64,000 nucleotides of DNA. It comes from NCEH01 sp043195125. Lineage in GTDB: Bacteria; Pseudomonadota; Alphaproteobacteria; Rhizobiales; Xanthobacteraceae. The translations under genes were made by a program, and so were the position numbers. The stretch is taken from the NCBI RefSeq assembly GCF_043195125.1, contig NZ_JBAFWR010000007.1, one strand, 5' to 3'. The notes beneath the pieces are model-generated. The model did not search any database and had not been told where the DNA came from. It saw only the letters and a program-made list of their open reading frames with translations. The first letter of the stretch is position 1, and every line of letters begins with the position of its first letter. Shown here piece after piece: positions 9,721 to 18,537 of the stretch.

Positions 9721-12150
9721 ATGACTTCTCGGGTCCGAGTCATCGTGAAACTGGCCGCCGTCCTCGGCATCGCGCTCAGCGCCGCGATGGCGACGACCGC
9801 CGGTTCCATCCTCATCGCCGGTCCCGCGGCCGCTCAATCCGCTTCGAACATCGTGGTTGAAGGCAATCGCCGCGTCGACGCGGCGACGATCCGGTCTTAT
9901 TTCGCGGTGAAGCCCGGCGAGTCGCTGTCGCCCGCCAAGATCAATGAAGGCCTCGCGGCCCTCTATGCGACCGGCCTGTTTTCGGACGTGAACATCTCCC
10001 AGCAAGGTGGTCGGCTGGTGGTGCGCGTCTCGGAAAACGAGGTGATCAATCGCATCGCGTTCGAGGGCAACAAGAAGCTCAAGGACGACGCGCTGCTGGC
10101 GGAAATCCAGTCCAAGCCGCGCGGCACCTTGTCCAAGGCCGTGGTGCAGGCGGATACCCAGCGCATCATCGAGGTTTATCGCCGTTCGGGCCGGACCGAC
10201 GTGAAGGTCAATCCCGTCACCATCGATCGCGGCAATGGGCGTGTCGATCTGGTGTTCGAGATCACCGAAGGCGAGAAGGTCGGCGTCAAGGACATCAAGT
10301 TCGTCGGCAACAAGGCGTTCTCGGACTATAAGCTGAAGGACGTGATCACCACGACGACCACCAACTGGCTGTCGTTCCTCAAGTCCACGGACGTCTATGA
10401 TCCGGACCGCGTGAATGCGGACCAGGAGCTGCTGCGCCGCTGGTACCTGAAGAATGGCTATGCCGACTTCCGCATCGTCTCCGCCACGGCTGAACTGATC
10501 CCCGCCACCAGCGGCTCGCCCGCCGGCTATGTGATCACCTTCACCCTGGACGAGGGTGCGCAGTATCGCTTCGGCAAGGTGGATGTGGTCTCCAACATCC
10601 GCGATGTGCCCGCCGCCAGCCTGCGCAGCGCGCTGCGCATGAGCGAGGGTCAGGTCTATAACGCCGAGCTGGTCGAGAAGTCGGTCGAGAACGTCACGAT
10701 CGAAGTGTCGAAGAACGGCTATGCGTTCGCCCAGGTGCGGCCGCGCGGTGATCGCGACTTCGAAAACAAGCGCATCAACGTGCTGTTCGTGGTCGAAGAG
10801 GGACCGCGGGTTTACGTCGAGCGCATCGAAATCCGCGGCAACACCCGTACCCGCGACTGGGTTATCCGCCGCGAATTCGATATCGGCGAAGGCGATGCCT
10901 ATAACCGCGTGATGGTCGATCGCGCCGAGCGCCGCCTGCGCAACCTCGGCTACTTCAAGACCGTCAAGATTACCAATGAGCCCGGCTCGGCCCCCGACCG
11001 CATCATCCTGGTGGTGGACGTGGAGGATCAGCCCACGGGTGAGTTCTCGGTGTCGGGCGGTTATTCGACCTCGGACGGCTTCATTGCCGAAGTCTCCTTG
11101 GGCGAAAAGAACTTCCTCGGCCGTGGTCAGTACGTGAAGATCTCCGGCTCCTTCGGCCAGAACGCTCAGGGCGCGGAATTCTCCTTCACCGAACCCTACT
11201 TCCTCGGATATCGGCTCTCCGCTGGCATTGACTTCTACTGGAAGGAAACCAGCGCCACGAGCTACACCTCGTACAACACCAACACGCTGGGTGGCGGCTT
11301 CCGCTTCGGCCTGCCGATCACGGACGAAATCACCCTGGCGCTGCGCTACAACCTCTATCAGCGCGAGATCAACCTCGATTGCGCGGCCTGGGGCGACCCC
11401 TTCCTGACCTGCGCCGGCACGGCCTCCTGGGCGATCATCGAGGCGGTGGCACAAGGTGCGACGATCACGTCGGCGGCGGGCTACACGCTCTCCTTCAACG
11501 GGCTCGACAGCAACATCAACCCGACCTCCGGTCTCTATGCGGAACTGAAGCAGGACTTTGCCGGCCTCGGCGGCGACGTGAACTTCATCCGCACCTCGGC
11601 TGACGTGCGCTATTACTACCCGCTGATCAGCGACTGGGTGCTGTTGCTGCACGGCCAGGCCGGCCATGTGAATGCATGGGGCGACCAGGATCTGCGGATC
11701 ATGGACAACTTCTTCATGGGCCCGAACCTGGTTCGCGGCTTCGCCCCGAACGGCATCGGCCCGCGCGACATGGCCTCCCTGTCGCAGGACTCCCTGGGTG
11801 GTACGTCCTACTGGGGCATCTCGGCCGAAGTGCAGTTCCCGCTGGCCTTCCTGCCCAAGGACATCGGCCTGAAGGCCGCGGTGTTCGCGGATGCCGGCTC
11901 GCTGTTCGACTATCAGGGCCAGACCACCTTCGTGGGTGCCCCCGCGCCGTATACTTGCCCGGCGGGTGCCCAGAACGCGACAGGCAATGTCTGCGTGTTC
12001 GACGACAACGGCATCCGGTCTTCGGTGGGCGCGAGCTTGATCTGGCAGTCGCCCTTCGGCCCGCTGCGCTTCGACTATGCCTGGGTGCTGAGCCAGCAGG
12101 CCTACGACAAGGACCAGGCGTTCCGCTTCTCCGGCGGCACCAAGTTCTAA
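9721..12150 (+). CDS. bamA: outer membrane protein assembly factor BamA
   Basis: Central pore of the BAM complex, which folds beta-barrel proteins into the outer membrane. The ATG at 9721 gives 809 residues with a cleavable signal peptide ending near PAAAQS. Five POTRA domains follow (first: IVVEGNRRVDAATIRSYF; later ones include IEIRGNTRTRDWVIRREF). The 16-strand barrel begins around residue 430 and ends in phenylalanine (FSGGTKF), the usual beta-signal. VRGF near 11730 is the conserved loop-6 motif. Pairs of cysteines sit in two barrel-loop stretches (NLDCAAW...LTCAG and YTCPAG...VCVFDD). No skp gene follows, unlike in enterics. Confidence 0.96.
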   Translation: MTSRVRVIVKLAAVLGIALSAAMATTAGSILIAGPAAAQSASNIVVEGNRRVDAATIRSYFAVKPGESLSPAKINEGLAALYATGLFSDVNISQQGGRLVVRVSENEVINRIAFEGNKKLKDDALLAEIQSKPRGTLSKAVVQADTQRIIEVYRRSGRTDVKVNPVTIDRGNGRVDLVFEITEGEKVGVKDIKFVGNKAFSDYKLKDVITTTTTNWLSFLKSTDVYDPDRVNADQELLRRWYLKNGYADFRIVSATAELIPATSGSPAGYVITFTLDEGAQYRFGKVDVVSNIRDVPAASLRSALRMSEGQVYNAELVEKSVENVTIEVSKNGYAFAQVRPRGDRDFENKRINVLFVVEEGPRVYVERIEIRGNTRTRDWVIRREFDIGEGDAYNRVMVDRAERRLRNLGYFKTVKITNEPGSAPDRIILVVDVEDQPTGEFSVSGGYSTSDGFIAEVSLGEKNFLGRGQYVKISGSFGQNAQGAEFSFTEPYFLGYRLSAGIDFYWKETSATSYTSYNTNTLGGGFRFGLPITDEITLALRYNLYQREINLDCAAWGDPFLTCAGTASWAIIEAVAQGATITSAAGYTLSFNGLDSNINPTSGLYAELKQDFAGLGGDVNFIRTSADVRYYYPLISDWVLLLHGQAGHVNAWGDQDLRIMDNFFMGPNLVRGFAPNGIGPRDMASLSQDSLGGTSYWGISAEVQFPLAFLPKDIGLKAAVFADAGSLFDYQGQTTFVGAPAPYTCPAGAQNATGNVCVFDDNGIRSSVGASLIWQSPFGPLRFDYAWVLSQQAYDKDQAFRFSGGTKF

Positions 12151-12164
12151 TCCTGTCCTCTTAT

Positions 12165-12198
12165 GCGGGCGTCGGCGGTCGTTCCGTCTGACGCCCGC
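12165..12198 (+). other. intercistronic hairpin between bamA and lpxD
   Basis: A perfect nine-base stem, GCGGGCGTC at 12165-12173 with GACGCCCGC at 12190-12198, encloses a 16-base loop. There is no U-run after it, so transcription probably continues into lpxD. It could protect or separate the bamA message (inference). Confidence 0.45.
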
Positions 12199-12212
12199 AG
12201 CGTATCTAAAAT

Positions 12213-13280
12213 ATGAGCGATCCTCTCTTCTTTCCCCTGCCGTCACCGCTAACCCTCGCGGAGGTTGCGGCACTGAGCGGAGCGCGCGCCCTCGTCGCAG
12301 ACCTTCCGGAAGGTCCTGTCGTTCGTGGGGTCTCCACCCTCGCCGATGCCGGCCCCGGCGATCTCGCCTTCTTCGATTCGCCGCGCTATCGCAGCGAGTT
12401 CGAGGCAACCCGCGCGAGCGTCTGCATCACCACCGAGAAACTGGCCGAAGGCGCGCCCGCCGGCCTGATCGTTCTGGTGTCGCCCCGTCCCGCGCTTGCC
12501 TTCGTCAATGTCACCCGCACCCTGTTCGGAACCGCGCTGCGGCCGCAACCGGTGTTCGGCCATAAGGGCATCGCGCCGGGGGCGTTTATCCATCCCACCG
12601 CCCGGCTCGAGGACGACGTGACGGTCGATCCCGGCGCTGTAATTGGGCCGGACGTGGAGATCGGCGCCCAATCGGTGATCTGCGCCAACGCCGTCATCGG
12701 CGCCGGCGTGCGGATCGGCCGGGAAACCTCCATCGGCGCCGGCACGACCCTGATTCACGCGCTCGTGGGCAATCGCGTGATCCTGCACAGCGGGGTCCGT
12801 ATCGGCCAGGACGGCTTCGGCTACCAGCCGAGCCCGCGCGGCCATCTCAAGGTGCCGCAGATTGGCCGTGTCGTGATCCAAGACGATGTGGAGATCGGCG
12901 CCGGCACCACCATCGACCGCGGCGCCTTGCGCGACACCGTGATCGGCGAAGGCACCAAGATCGATAATCTCGTGCAGATCGCGCATAATGTGGTGATCGG
13001 CCGCCATTGCGTGATCGTCTCGCAGACCGGCATTTCCGGCAGCACCACGCTGGGCGATTTCGTCATGCTGGGCGGGCAGGTGGGCGTCATCGGCCACGTC
13101 CGCATCGGGGATGCGGCGCAGATCGCGGCCTCCTCCAATGTGAAGGACGACGTGCCGCCGGGCGTGCGCTGGGGCGGGTCGCCCGCAAAACCCGTGCGCG
13201 AATGGTTCCGGGAATTGACCGCGCTGAAGAAATTGGGGCAAGCAAGCGCCCGTCGCAGCGATGAAGGGGGGGACAAATGA
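12213..13280 (+). CDS. lpxD: UDP-3-O-acyl-glucosamine N-acyltransferase
   Basis: Third step of lipid A synthesis: N-acylation of UDP-3-O-acylglucosamine with a hydroxyacyl-ACP. In the 355 residues, an N-terminal substrate-binding domain is followed by a left-handed beta-helix made of isoleucine-rich hexapeptide repeats (for example VIGAGVRIGRETSIGAGTTL). The family stretch GQDGFGY is near residue 200, and the catalytic histidine is expected in VQIAHNVVIG. The gene ends four bases inside fabZ (ATGA-type overlap), so the two are coupled. Confidence 0.96.
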   Translation: MSDPLFFPLPSPLTLAEVAALSGARALVADLPEGPVVRGVSTLADAGPGDLAFFDSPRYRSEFEATRASVCITTEKLAEGAPAGLIVLVSPRPALAFVNVTRTLFGTALRPQPVFGHKGIAPGAFIHPTARLEDDVTVDPGAVIGPDVEIGAQSVICANAVIGAGVRIGRETSIGAGTTLIHALVGNRVILHSGVRIGQDGFGYQPSPRGHLKVPQIGRVVIQDDVEIGAGTTIDRGALRDTVIGEGTKIDNLVQIAHNVVIGRHCVIVSQTGISGSTTLGDFVMLGGQVGVIGHVRIGDAAQIAASSNVKDDVPPGVRWGGSPAKPVREWFRELTALKKLGQASARRSDEGGDK

Positions 13281-13792
13281 GCGAAGCCAGCAGCAGCCCC
13301 GAGGCGCTCTCGGCCGATGCCGCAAACGCCGAATGCAAGGTGCTTGCGAGCGCCGACCTTCAAAAGATCCTGCAATGCCTGCCGCACCGTTATCCGTTCC
13401 TGCTGGTGGACCGGGTGGAGCGCATCGACAGCGACAATTCCTGCGTCGGCGTGAAGAACGTCACGGTCAACGAGCCACATTTCCAGGGCCATTTCCCCGG
13501 CAATCCGGTCATGCCCGGGGTTCTCATCATCGAGGGCATGGCGCAGACGGCGGGCGTGATCTGCATTCTCTCCAAGCCCGAGCGGCCGGCTGACCAGCCG
13601 CCGCCTTTGGTCTATTTCATGACCATCGACGAGGCCAAGTTCCGCCGTCCCGTGGTGCCGGGAGACGTGCTCGAATATCACATGACCAAGATCTCGCGTC
13701 GTCGCAACATGTGGTGGTATCGCGGCGAGGCGAAAGTGGGCGGCGAGCTTGTCGCCGAGGCGCGCCTTGGCGCGATGATTACCGGATTCTGA
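13277..13792 (+). CDS. fabZ: 3-hydroxyacyl-[ACP] dehydratase FabZ
   Basis: It dehydrates 3-hydroxyacyl-ACP in fatty acid elongation and so competes with LpxA and LpxD for the same hydroxyacyl-ACP pool. The 171 residues carry a hot-dog fold: LPHRYPFLLVDRVERID holds the catalytic histidine, GHFPGNPVMPGVLIIEGMAQ holds the catalytic glutamate and active-site tunnel. The N-terminal 25 residues are a poorly conserved extension. The gene sits between lpxD and lpxA, as in most proteobacteria. Confidence 0.97.
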   Translation: MSEASSSPEALSADAANAECKVLASADLQKILQCLPHRYPFLLVDRVERIDSDNSCVGVKNVTVNEPHFQGHFPGNPVMPGVLIIEGMAQTAGVICILSKPERPADQPPPLVYFMTIDEAKFRRPVVPGDVLEYHMTKISRRRNMWWYRGEAKVGGELVAEARLGAMITGF

Positions 13793-13793
13793 T

Positions 13794-14600
13794 GTGCCCT
13801 TGATCGACCCTCTCGCGCGTGTTTCCGACGGCGCCATTCTCGCCGATGATGTCCATATCGGACCGTTCTGTACGGTCGGCCCGGATGTCACTCTTCATGC
13901 CGGGGTGCGGCTGATCTCCCATGTGAACGTGCAGGGGCAGACCACCATCGGCGCGCGCACCGAGGTCTATCCCTTCGCCTCGCTCGGCACGCCGCCACAG
14001 TCGGTGCACTACAAGGGCGAGCGCACCGCGCTGACCATCGGCATGGATTGCGTCATCCGCGAGCATGTCACGGCCAATATCGGCACCGCCGGCGGGCGCG
14101 GCGTGACCCGCATCGGCGATGGCTGCATGCTGATGACCGCCGCCCATGTGGGGCATGATTGCGACGTCGGAAATCATGTGATCTTCGCCAATAACGCCAC
14201 CCTCGGCGGGCATGTGGATGTCGGCGACCACGTGTTTCTCGGCGGCCTGTGCGCGGTGCATCAATACACCCGCATCGGGGCGCAGGTGATGGTCAGCGGC
14301 ATCACCGGCGTGCGTGAGGACGTGATTCCTTACGCCTATGTGCTCGGCCAGGCCGGGCGCCTGGTGGGCCTCAACACCATCGGCATGAAGCGGCGCGGGT
14401 TCACGCGGGCGGACCTGCACGCCGCGCGCGCCGCCTATCGCGACCTGTTCTTCGGAACGGGCGTTTTTGCCGATCGTCTCGCGCGCCTGCGCGAGCAGAC
14501 CGAAAGCTCGCAATTCGCGCGCGAGATCGTGGAATTTATCGATGCGGGCAAGAACCGCTCGCTCTGCCAGCCCGCGCGCGGCGTCGTACACGAGGAATGA
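13794..14600 (+). CDS. lpxA: UDP-N-acetylglucosamine O-acyltransferase
   Basis: First acylation step of lipid A synthesis, using 3-hydroxyacyl-ACP. The start is GTG, one base after the fabZ stop, giving 268 residues (MPLIDPLARVSDGA). The beta-helix repeats are plain, and AHVGHDCDVGNHVIFANNATLGGHV contains the catalytic histidine (broken here: AHVGHDC, then NHVIFANN). The typical GLNTIGMKRRGF and the C-terminal helical domain follow. Length matches the family. Confidence 0.96.
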   Translation: MPLIDPLARVSDGAILADDVHIGPFCTVGPDVTLHAGVRLISHVNVQGQTTIGARTEVYPFASLGTPPQSVHYKGERTALTIGMDCVIREHVTANIGTAGGRGVTRIGDGCMLMTAAHVGHDCDVGNHVIFANNATLGGHVDVGDHVFLGGLCAVHQYTRIGAQVMVSGITGVREDVIPYAYVLGQAGRLVGLNTIGMKRRGFTRADLHAARAAYRDLFFGTGVFADRLARLREQTESSQFAREIVEFIDAGKNRSLCQPARGVVHEE

Positions 14601-14604
14601 CCCG

Positions 14605-15540
14605 GTGACCCCCGCGCCGGCACAGCAAGGGCTTCCGGCGCAGGGACTTGGCCCGGCCGACGGCGGACAGGGCCGGGGAGCCACGGCCCGTGCACCGGAG
14701 GGGCCGCTGGCCATCGTCGCCGGCGGCGGCGCTTTCCCGGCCGCGGTTGCCGAAGCGGTGCGGGCGCAGGGGCGGGATGTTCTGCTGCTCCTGATGAAGG
14801 GCTTCGCCGATCCCGCGCTGGAGCGCTATCCCCACCATTGGTTTCGCCTCGGCTCGCTCGGCAGCGTCTCCGCCGTGGCGCGGGCGCGCGGTGTGCGCGA
14901 TGTGGTGATGGTGGGAACGCTCACGCGCCCGCGCCTCTCCGATCTGGGGCTCGATTGGACCACCATCCGCCTGCTGCCGCGCATCGCCCGGCTGCTGCGC
15001 GGCGGCGACAACCATCTGCTGTCGGGCGTGCTTGGTCTTGTGGCCGAGCAGGGCTTTCACCTCATCGGCGCGCACGAGGCGGTGCCGGGGCTGCTGCTGC
15101 CCGAGGGCGTGCTGGGCCACGTGCAGCCCAGCGCCGAGCAGCAAGCGGATATCACGCTCGGCCTTTCGGTGGTGCGCACGCTCGGCCCGTTCGACGTGGG
15201 GCAGGGCGTGATCGTGGTGAACGGCTTCGTCGCCGCCGTGGAAGCTGCGGAAGGAACGGATGCCGTGCTCGCGCGCTATGAAGCCTTGCGCACCAGCGGA
15301 CGTCTGCGCTTTCCCATGCGCGCCGGCGTCCTCGTGAAGGCGCCCAAGCCGGATCAGGACCGGCGCGTGGACCTGCCCTCGTTGGGCCCGGCGACCGTCA
15401 CCTGCGCCGCAAGGGCGGGCCTCGCCGGCATCGCCTTCGAGGCCGGGGGGGTCATCGTGCCAGATCCTCAGGAATTGGTGCGGGCCGCAGATGCTGCGGG
15501 CCTGTTCGTGCTCGGCGTGGCGCCGCGGGGGCCGGCGTGA
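14605..15540 (+). CDS. lpxI: UDP-2,3-diacylglucosamine pyrophosphatase LpxI
   Basis: It hydrolyses UDP-2,3-diacylglucosamine to lipid X plus UMP. LpxI replaces LpxH in alphaproteobacteria and is unrelated to it. The GTG at 14605, four bases after lpxA and preceded by GAGGAA, gives 311 residues; the open frame upstream overlaps lpxA and is not coding. GPLAIVAGGGAFPAAVAEA begins the conserved N-terminal domain, and PDQDRRVDLPSLGP and GGVIVPDP are in the C-terminal catalytic domain. Its place between lpxA and lpxB supports the call. Confidence 0.92.
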   Translation: MTPAPAQQGLPAQGLGPADGGQGRGATARAPEGPLAIVAGGGAFPAAVAEAVRAQGRDVLLLLMKGFADPALERYPHHWFRLGSLGSVSAVARARGVRDVVMVGTLTRPRLSDLGLDWTTIRLLPRIARLLRGGDNHLLSGVLGLVAEQGFHLIGAHEAVPGLLLPEGVLGHVQPSAEQQADITLGLSVVRTLGPFDVGQGVIVVNGFVAAVEAAEGTDAVLARYEALRTSGRLRFPMRAGVLVKAPKPDQDRRVDLPSLGPATVTCAARAGLAGIAFEAGGVIVPDPQELVRAADAAGLFVLGVAPRGPA

Positions 15541-16712
15541 GCACCGGGCTGCCGGCCCGTCCGTTGCGCGTGTTCATCCTGGCGGGCGAGGAATCCGGCG
15601 ACATGCTCGGCGGCGCGATCATGGCCGGGCTGCGCCAGCTCGCGCCGGAGGGCGTGGTGTTCTCGGGCGTCGGCGGGGTGCGCATGCAGCAGGCCGGGCT
15701 GACCAGCCTGTTTGCCATGGACGATCTCACGGCGATCGGCTTCGGCCAGGTGATCGGCAAGCTGCCGACGATTCTCAAGCGTCTGCGCGAAACGGTCGAC
15801 GCCATCTGCGCGGCGCCCCCGGACGTGCTGGTGCTGGTGGATGCGCCGGACTTTACCCATCGCGTGGCGGCGCGCGTGCGGCGGCGCAACCGGCAGATTC
15901 CCATTGTGAAATATGTCTCGCCCACGGTGTGGGCGTGGCGGCCGGGGCGCGCGAAGGCCATGCGGCCGTCCTTCGACCATCTGATGGCTTTGCTGCCGTT
16001 CGAGCCGGACGTGCATCTGCGCCTGGGTGGGCCGCCGACCACATATGTGGGCCATCCCTTGCTGGAGCGGCTTGCTGAATTGCGCGCGAGCCCGGCGCAG
16101 CAGGTGCGCCCCGCGCACGAGCCGCCGCTGGTGCTGGTGCTGCCGGGCAGCCGGCGCAGCGAGGTGGAACGGCTGGGTGCCGTGTTCGGGCAGGCGCTCG
16201 GGCATCTTGCAAGTCAGCGCCCGCTGGATGTGGTGCTGCCGACGCTCCCGCGCCTCCTGCCCATGGTCGAGGCCATCGCCGCCGATTGGCCGGTGCGCCC
16301 GCGCATCGTGACCGACGCGGAGGAGAAATACGCGGCCTTTCGCATGGCGCGGGCGGCGCTCGCGGCTTCGGGAACCGTGACGCTGGAACTGGCGCTGGCC
16401 GGTGTCCCGACGGTCGCGGCTTATAAAGTGGCGCAATGGGAGGCTGTGATCGCGCCTTACATCCTCAAGCTGCCGAGCGTTATCCTGCCCAATCTCATTC
16501 TCGGAGAGAATGTGGTGCCGGAATTCCTTCAGCACGATTGCACGCCGGAGCGGCTCTCGCGGGCGCTGAACCGGCTGCTGAACGACGGTGCGGACCGGGA
16601 TCGGCAGATCGAGGCGTTCGCGCGGCTTGACGATATATTCGGAACCGAGGATGAAGCCCCGAGCCTGCGCGCCGCGCGGGTGGTGCTCGCCACCGCTGCA
16701 GCTCCGCGCTGA
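15537..16712 (+). CDS. lpxB: lipid A disaccharide synthase
   Basis: It joins lipid X and UDP-diacylglucosamine to the lipid A disaccharide (GT19 family). The GTG start overlaps the lpxI stop (GTGA). The 391 residues start with VFILAGEESGDMLGGAIMAG, the LpxB N-terminal signature, followed by VLVLVDAPDFTHRVA, KYVSPTVWAWRPGRAK and LVLPGSRRSEVERL. ASGTVTLELALAGVPTVAAYK is in the UDP-binding half. This is the last gene of the long cluster; gltA faces it. Confidence 0.96.
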   Translation: MSTGLPARPLRVFILAGEESGDMLGGAIMAGLRQLAPEGVVFSGVGGVRMQQAGLTSLFAMDDLTAIGFGQVIGKLPTILKRLRETVDAICAAPPDVLVLVDAPDFTHRVAARVRRRNRQIPIVKYVSPTVWAWRPGRAKAMRPSFDHLMALLPFEPDVHLRLGGPPTTYVGHPLLERLAELRASPAQQVRPAHEPPLVLVLPGSRRSEVERLGAVFGQALGHLASQRPLDVVLPTLPRLLPMVEAIAADWPVRPRIVTDAEEKYAAFRMARAALAASGTVTLELALAGVPTVAAYKVAQWEAVIAPYILKLPSVILPNLILGENVVPEFLQHDCTPERLSRALNRLLNDGADRDRQIEAFARLDDIFGTEDEAPSLRAARVVLATAAAPR

Positions 16713-16820
16713 CGCGCTTTTCGGACAAGACCGTTTCTGTGAGCGCGATTTTGTGAGCGCGCGCTTCGTCGCCGTTCCCGCCAAAGCGTGTCCGGCTCGT
16801 GGCGTCCTGCCTCTTCGGTC

Positions 16821-16854
16821 TTGAAACAAAAAACGCGGCCTTTCGGCCGCGTTT
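16821..16854 (-). terminator. intrinsic terminator of gltA
   Basis: A perfect ten-base stem, AAACGCGGCC (16831-16840) with GGCCGCGTTT (16845-16854), has a four-base loop. On the minus strand it runs into TTTGTTTC, a T-rich tail, so it fits termination of gltA. On the plus strand the tail is not U-rich, so it would stop lpxB transcripts less well. Confidence 0.75.
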
Positions 16855-16902
16855 CGATGGGATCAAAGCACCGGAGGAAGCCGGCGCCGAGAGTCACGAG
16901 GC

Positions 16903-18213
16903 CTATTTGCGCTTGGCCATCGGCACATAATCGCGGCGCTCGGCGCCGGTGTAGAGCTGGCGGGGGCGGCCGATGCGCTGGCCCGGATCCTCGATCATTT
17001 CCTTCCACTGGCCGATCCAGCCGACCGTGCGGGCGACCGCGAACAGCACCGTGAACATGGTGGTGGGGAAGCCCATCGCCTTCAGGGTGATGCCGGAATA
17101 GAAATCGATGTTCGGATAGAGCTTCTTCTCGATGAAATATTCATCGTGCAGCGCCACGCGCTCCAACTCCACGGCCACGTCCAGCAGCGGATCGTCCTTG
17201 ATGCCGAGTTCGGCGAGAACCTCGTGGCAGGTCTGCTGCATGATCTTCGCGCGCGGGTCGTAATTCTTATAGACCCGGTGGCCGAAGCCCATGAGGCGGA
17301 ACGGATCGTTCTTGTCCTTGGCGCGGTTCACGAACTCAGGAATGCGCTCGGGACGGCCGATTTCCGTGAGCATCTTGAGCGCGGCTTCGTTCGCGCCGCC
17401 GTGGGCGGGTCCCCACAGGCAGGCGATGCCGGCGGCGATACAGGCGAACGGGTTGGCGCCCGAGGAGCCGGCGAGACGCACGGTGGAGGTGGAGGCGTTC
17501 TGCTCGTGGTCAGCATGGAGGATGAAGATCCGATCCATGGCGCGGGCGAGCGTCGGGCTCACCTTATAGTCCTCGCACGGCACGGCGAAGCACATGTTCA
17601 GGAAGTTGGAGGTGTAGTCCAGGGAGTTCTGGGGATACACGAACGGCTGGCCGATGGAGTATTTATAGGCCATGGCAGCGAGGGTCGGGATCTTCGCGAT
17701 CATGCGGATCGACGCGATCAGGCGCTGCTGCGGGTCCGAGATGTCGGTCGAGTCGTGATAGAAGGCGGAGAGCGCGCCGACCGAGGCCACCATGATGGCC
17801 ATGGGGTGGGCGTCGCGGCGGAAGCCCTGGAAGAACCGGGTCATCTGCTCGTGAACCATCGTGTGACGGGTCACGGAATAATCGAAATCCGCTTTCTGGG
17901 CGGCGGTGGGCAGTTCGCCATAGAGCAGGAGATAGCAGGTCTCCAGGAAGTCGCCGCCCTCGGCGATCTGCTCGATGGGATAGCCGCGATAGAGCAGGAC
18001 GCCCTCGTCGCCGTCGATATAGGTGATCTTGCTCTCGCACGACGCCGTGGAGGTAAAGCCGGGATCGTAGGTGAACATCCCGGTCTGGCCATACAGCTTG
18101 GAGATGTCGACGACCGAGGGGCCGATGGTTCCGCCGTTGATCGGCAGGTCCCAGCTCTTCTCACCCACTGTCAGCTTGGCGGCTGAACCTGCGGTTTTGG
18201 TGGTGGCGTCCAT
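16903..18213 (-). CDS. gltA: citrate synthase (type II)
   Basis: It condenses oxaloacetate and acetyl-CoA, the entry step of the TCA cycle. The ATG at 18213 (MDATTKTAGSAAKL) has GGGAGAC just upstream, so it is preferred over the longer frame to 18249. The product is 436 residues, the size of hexameric NADH-sensitive Gram-negative enzymes. The active-site histidines lie in WGPAHGGANEA and GFGHRVYKNYDPRAK, and the aspartate in NIDFYSGITLK. It converges on lpxB, a common neighbour in Hyphomicrobiales. Confidence 0.97.
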   Translation of the reverse strand: MDATTKTAGSAAKLTVGEKSWDLPINGGTIGPSVVDISKLYGQTGMFTYDPGFTSTASCESKITYIDGDEGVLLYRGYPIEQIAEGGDFLETCYLLLYGELPTAAQKADFDYSVTRHTMVHEQMTRFFQGFRRDAHPMAIMVASVGALSAFYHDSTDISDPQQRLIASIRMIAKIPTLAAMAYKYSIGQPFVYPQNSLDYTSNFLNMCFAVPCEDYKVSPTLARAMDRIFILHADHEQNASTSTVRLAGSSGANPFACIAAGIACLWGPAHGGANEAALKMLTEIGRPERIPEFVNRAKDKNDPFRLMGFGHRVYKNYDPRAKIMQQTCHEVLAELGIKDDPLLDVAVELERVALHDEYFIEKKLYPNIDFYSGITLKAMGFPTTMFTVLFAVARTVGWIGQWKEMIEDPGQRIGRPRQLYTGAERRDYVPMAKRK

Positions 18214-18537
18214 AAAGTCTCCCATCTGTAAGCGGGGAAATGGTACCACCTTCGCGGATGCGAAGGGTCTGGCGCGCAGTCGTAAACCCTCCCCAATTTT
18301 GCCGCAAGCGTGACCATGCCCGCATTGGACGCAACACGCGGTGAAGTGGCTCGAAACCCCTTGCCGTGCCTGGATTCCATTGTGCCCGTGGCGGCCGATT
18401 TTTCACATCCGATCTGCGAATGATCTGCCGCGACGCGGGAAAAATGGCGGTATCAATGGTTCAAACGGGGCGGGCAGGGCACAAACGAAAACGCCCGGCG
18501 CAGGGCCGGGCGTTCGGTCGAAACGGGTTCTAAGGGC
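18214..18537. other. 324-base gap upstream of gltA
   Basis: It holds the gltA promoter region on the minus strand and, at its far end, the terminator of the GH17-GT2 gene. I see no further gene. A weak TTGCGG box (minus strand, near 18300) has no convincing -10 partner at 17 bases, so no promoter is called. Confidence 0.5.
18490..18514 (-). terminator. intrinsic terminator of the NdvB-like gene
   Basis: A perfect ten-base stem (18490-18499 with 18505-18514, arm AACGCCCGGC) and a five-base loop lie 23 bases past the stop. On the minus strand the stem is followed by TTCGTTTG, a T-rich tail. Confidence 0.7.

Noticed and set aside
12151..12212. skp/ompH gene between bamA and lpxD
   Set aside because: The gap is only 62 bases and holds a hairpin; no coding capacity.
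9445..12408. 987-codon minus-strand frame across bamA
   Set aside because: It is antisense to bamA, whose domains are complete; long antisense frames are common at this G+C content, and the translation resembles no protein.
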